Assembly: GCF_018129405.1 (NCBI RefSeq)
Contig: NZ_JAFCLP010000002.1
Span: 682,001-746,000, forward strand
Direction of reading: 5' to 3'
DNA length: 64,000 nt
DNA from: Bradyrhizobium iriomotense
GTDB lineage: Bacteria > Pseudomonadota > Alphaproteobacteria > Rhizobiales > Xanthobacteraceae
Shown here: piece by piece, positions 63,730 through 64,000 of the stretch
Position numbering within the stretch: the first letter of the stretch is position 1
Layout of the letters: every line of letters starts with the position of its first letter
Notes under the pieces: generated by a model
Database searches by the model: none
What the model was told of the DNA's origin: nothing
What the model saw: the letters and a program-made list of their open reading frames with translations, nothing else
Made by a program: the position numbers and the translations under genes

Positions 63730-63763
63730 CGGTTTCCCCGGGATACACCCCCCGGGGAAACCG
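63730..63763 (-). promoter_or_regulatory. Strong intercistronic hairpin before the permease start
   Basis: CGGTTTCCCCGGG and CCCGGGGAAACCG form a perfect 13 bp stem with an 8-base loop. It ends 13 bases before the permease ATG. It could occlude ribosome binding or protect the upstream mRNA. Confidence 0.75.
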
Positions 63764-63787
63764 GTTCAGTTGATGCGAGTGCCGCGC

Positions 63788-63812
63788 CTAAAGCGCGATA
63801 GACGCGCTTTAG
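63788..63812 (-). terminator. Intercistronic hairpin, terminator-like
   Basis: CTAAAGCGCG and CGCGCTTTAG form a 10 bp stem with a 5-base loop. Read leftward it lacks a T-run, so it may attenuate rather than fully terminate. Confidence 0.65.
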
Positions 63813-63823
63813 CTTTATTGTTT

Positions 63824-63872
63824 GAGCGTGATCTTTTCGGAAAACCGCTGCACACTTTTCCGGATCATGCTC
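63824..63872. repeat. Palindromic repeat, GAGCATGATCCGGAAAAG family
   Basis: Outer arms GAGCGTGATC and GATCATGCTC and inner arms TTTTCGGAAAA and TTTTCCG make a bent palindrome widely found in Rhizobiales genomes. It abuts the stop codon of the binding-protein gene, sharing one base. Confidence 0.85.
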
Positions 63873-64000
63873 TATTGCGACGCGACCTGCTTGCCCTGCT
63901 CCTTGAAGACCTTGGTCCAATCCTTGACCAGGAGATCGAGCGCCTGCTGCGCAGTGCCCTTGTCGGCGACGACGTAGTCGTGCACCCGCTTCTGCATGTC
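63872..64000 (-). CDS. ABC transporter substrate-binding protein, C-terminal end
   Basis: The last 42 codons of a protein whose 5' part lies beyond the window: DMQKRVHDYVVADKGTAQQA and LDLLVKDWTKVFKEQGKQVA, ending in TAG. The helical C-terminus and position before the two permeases identify it as the periplasmic binding protein of this importer. Confidence 0.82.
   Translation of the reverse strand, partial: DMQKRVHDYVVADKGTAQQALDLLVKDWTKVFKEQGKQVASQ

Overview
The window looks like a chromosomal segment of a Bradyrhizobium-type alphaproteobacterium. The evidence is uniformly high GC, alphaproteobacterial markers (MipZ, EipB, phasin with PhaR-type operators, ClpS-ClpA, PanC, DUF1489, DUF599), a complete sox thiosulfate-oxidation cluster, and several families of palindromic intergenic repeats of the kind scattered through Bradyrhizobium genomes. 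The genus is inferred from protein resemblance; no 16S rRNA gene is present. No intact tRNA, rRNA, CRISPR array or insertion sequence was found.

Left part (1-41.3 kb) is mostly core and housekeeping genes in short operons: the 3' end of dinB, an ACT-domain protein, a Nudix/RidA pair, EipB, a second RidA with a glycerophosphodiesterase, an acyltransferase and a HIT protein, TrmO, AzlCD, a lytic transglycosylase, an orphan TRAP binding protein, a HAD phosphatase, a nitrilase with a divergent AraC regulator, an aldo-keto reductase, an MFS exporter, clpA and clpS, a phasin, a D,D-carboxypeptidase with SPOR domain, a J-domain/VWA pair, an exported hydrolase, MipZ, PanC, a glutathione transferase, a TonB-like protein, MgtE, two tandem polysaccharide deacetylases, small membrane proteins and an outer-membrane beta-barrel protein. 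Seven repeat families fill many of the gaps; three occur side by side at 32.38-32.77 kb.

Middle part (41.5-54.6 kb) is a sulfur-oxidation locus. soxXYZABCD runs leftward and continues into an exported DsrE-like protein, an exported alpha/beta hydrolase, a second exported DsrE-like protein and a YeeE-type transporter. On the right lie soxW, an unrecognised secreted helical protein, soxV (CcdA-like), soxS, soxR (ArsR family) and a second YeeE-type transporter. Three AT-rich intergenic spots share a 10-base word and are candidate SoxR operators. SoxXA, SoxYZ, SoxB and SoxCD form the periplasmic multienzyme system. SoxV, SoxW and SoxS supply reductant. The YeeE proteins probably carry sulfur species across the inner membrane.

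A 45-base 3' half of a CAU-anticodon tRNA (tRNA-Ile2-like) separates this locus from the right part, and may be an integration scar.

Right part (55.0-64 kb) is one leftward operon. It encodes an ABC importer of the rhizobial glycerol-transporter layout (substrate-binding protein cut by the window end, two permeases, a small membrane protein, two ATPases) followed by DhaL, DhaM, a stand-alone HPr, a stand-alone enzyme I, a small HTH-like protein and DhaK. Together these would import a three-carbon polyol or ketose and phosphorylate dihydroxyacetone with PEP through a dedicated EI-HPr-DhaM relay. The gap between the binding protein and the first permease holds two strong hairpins and a repeat, probably setting the ratio of binding protein to membrane components.
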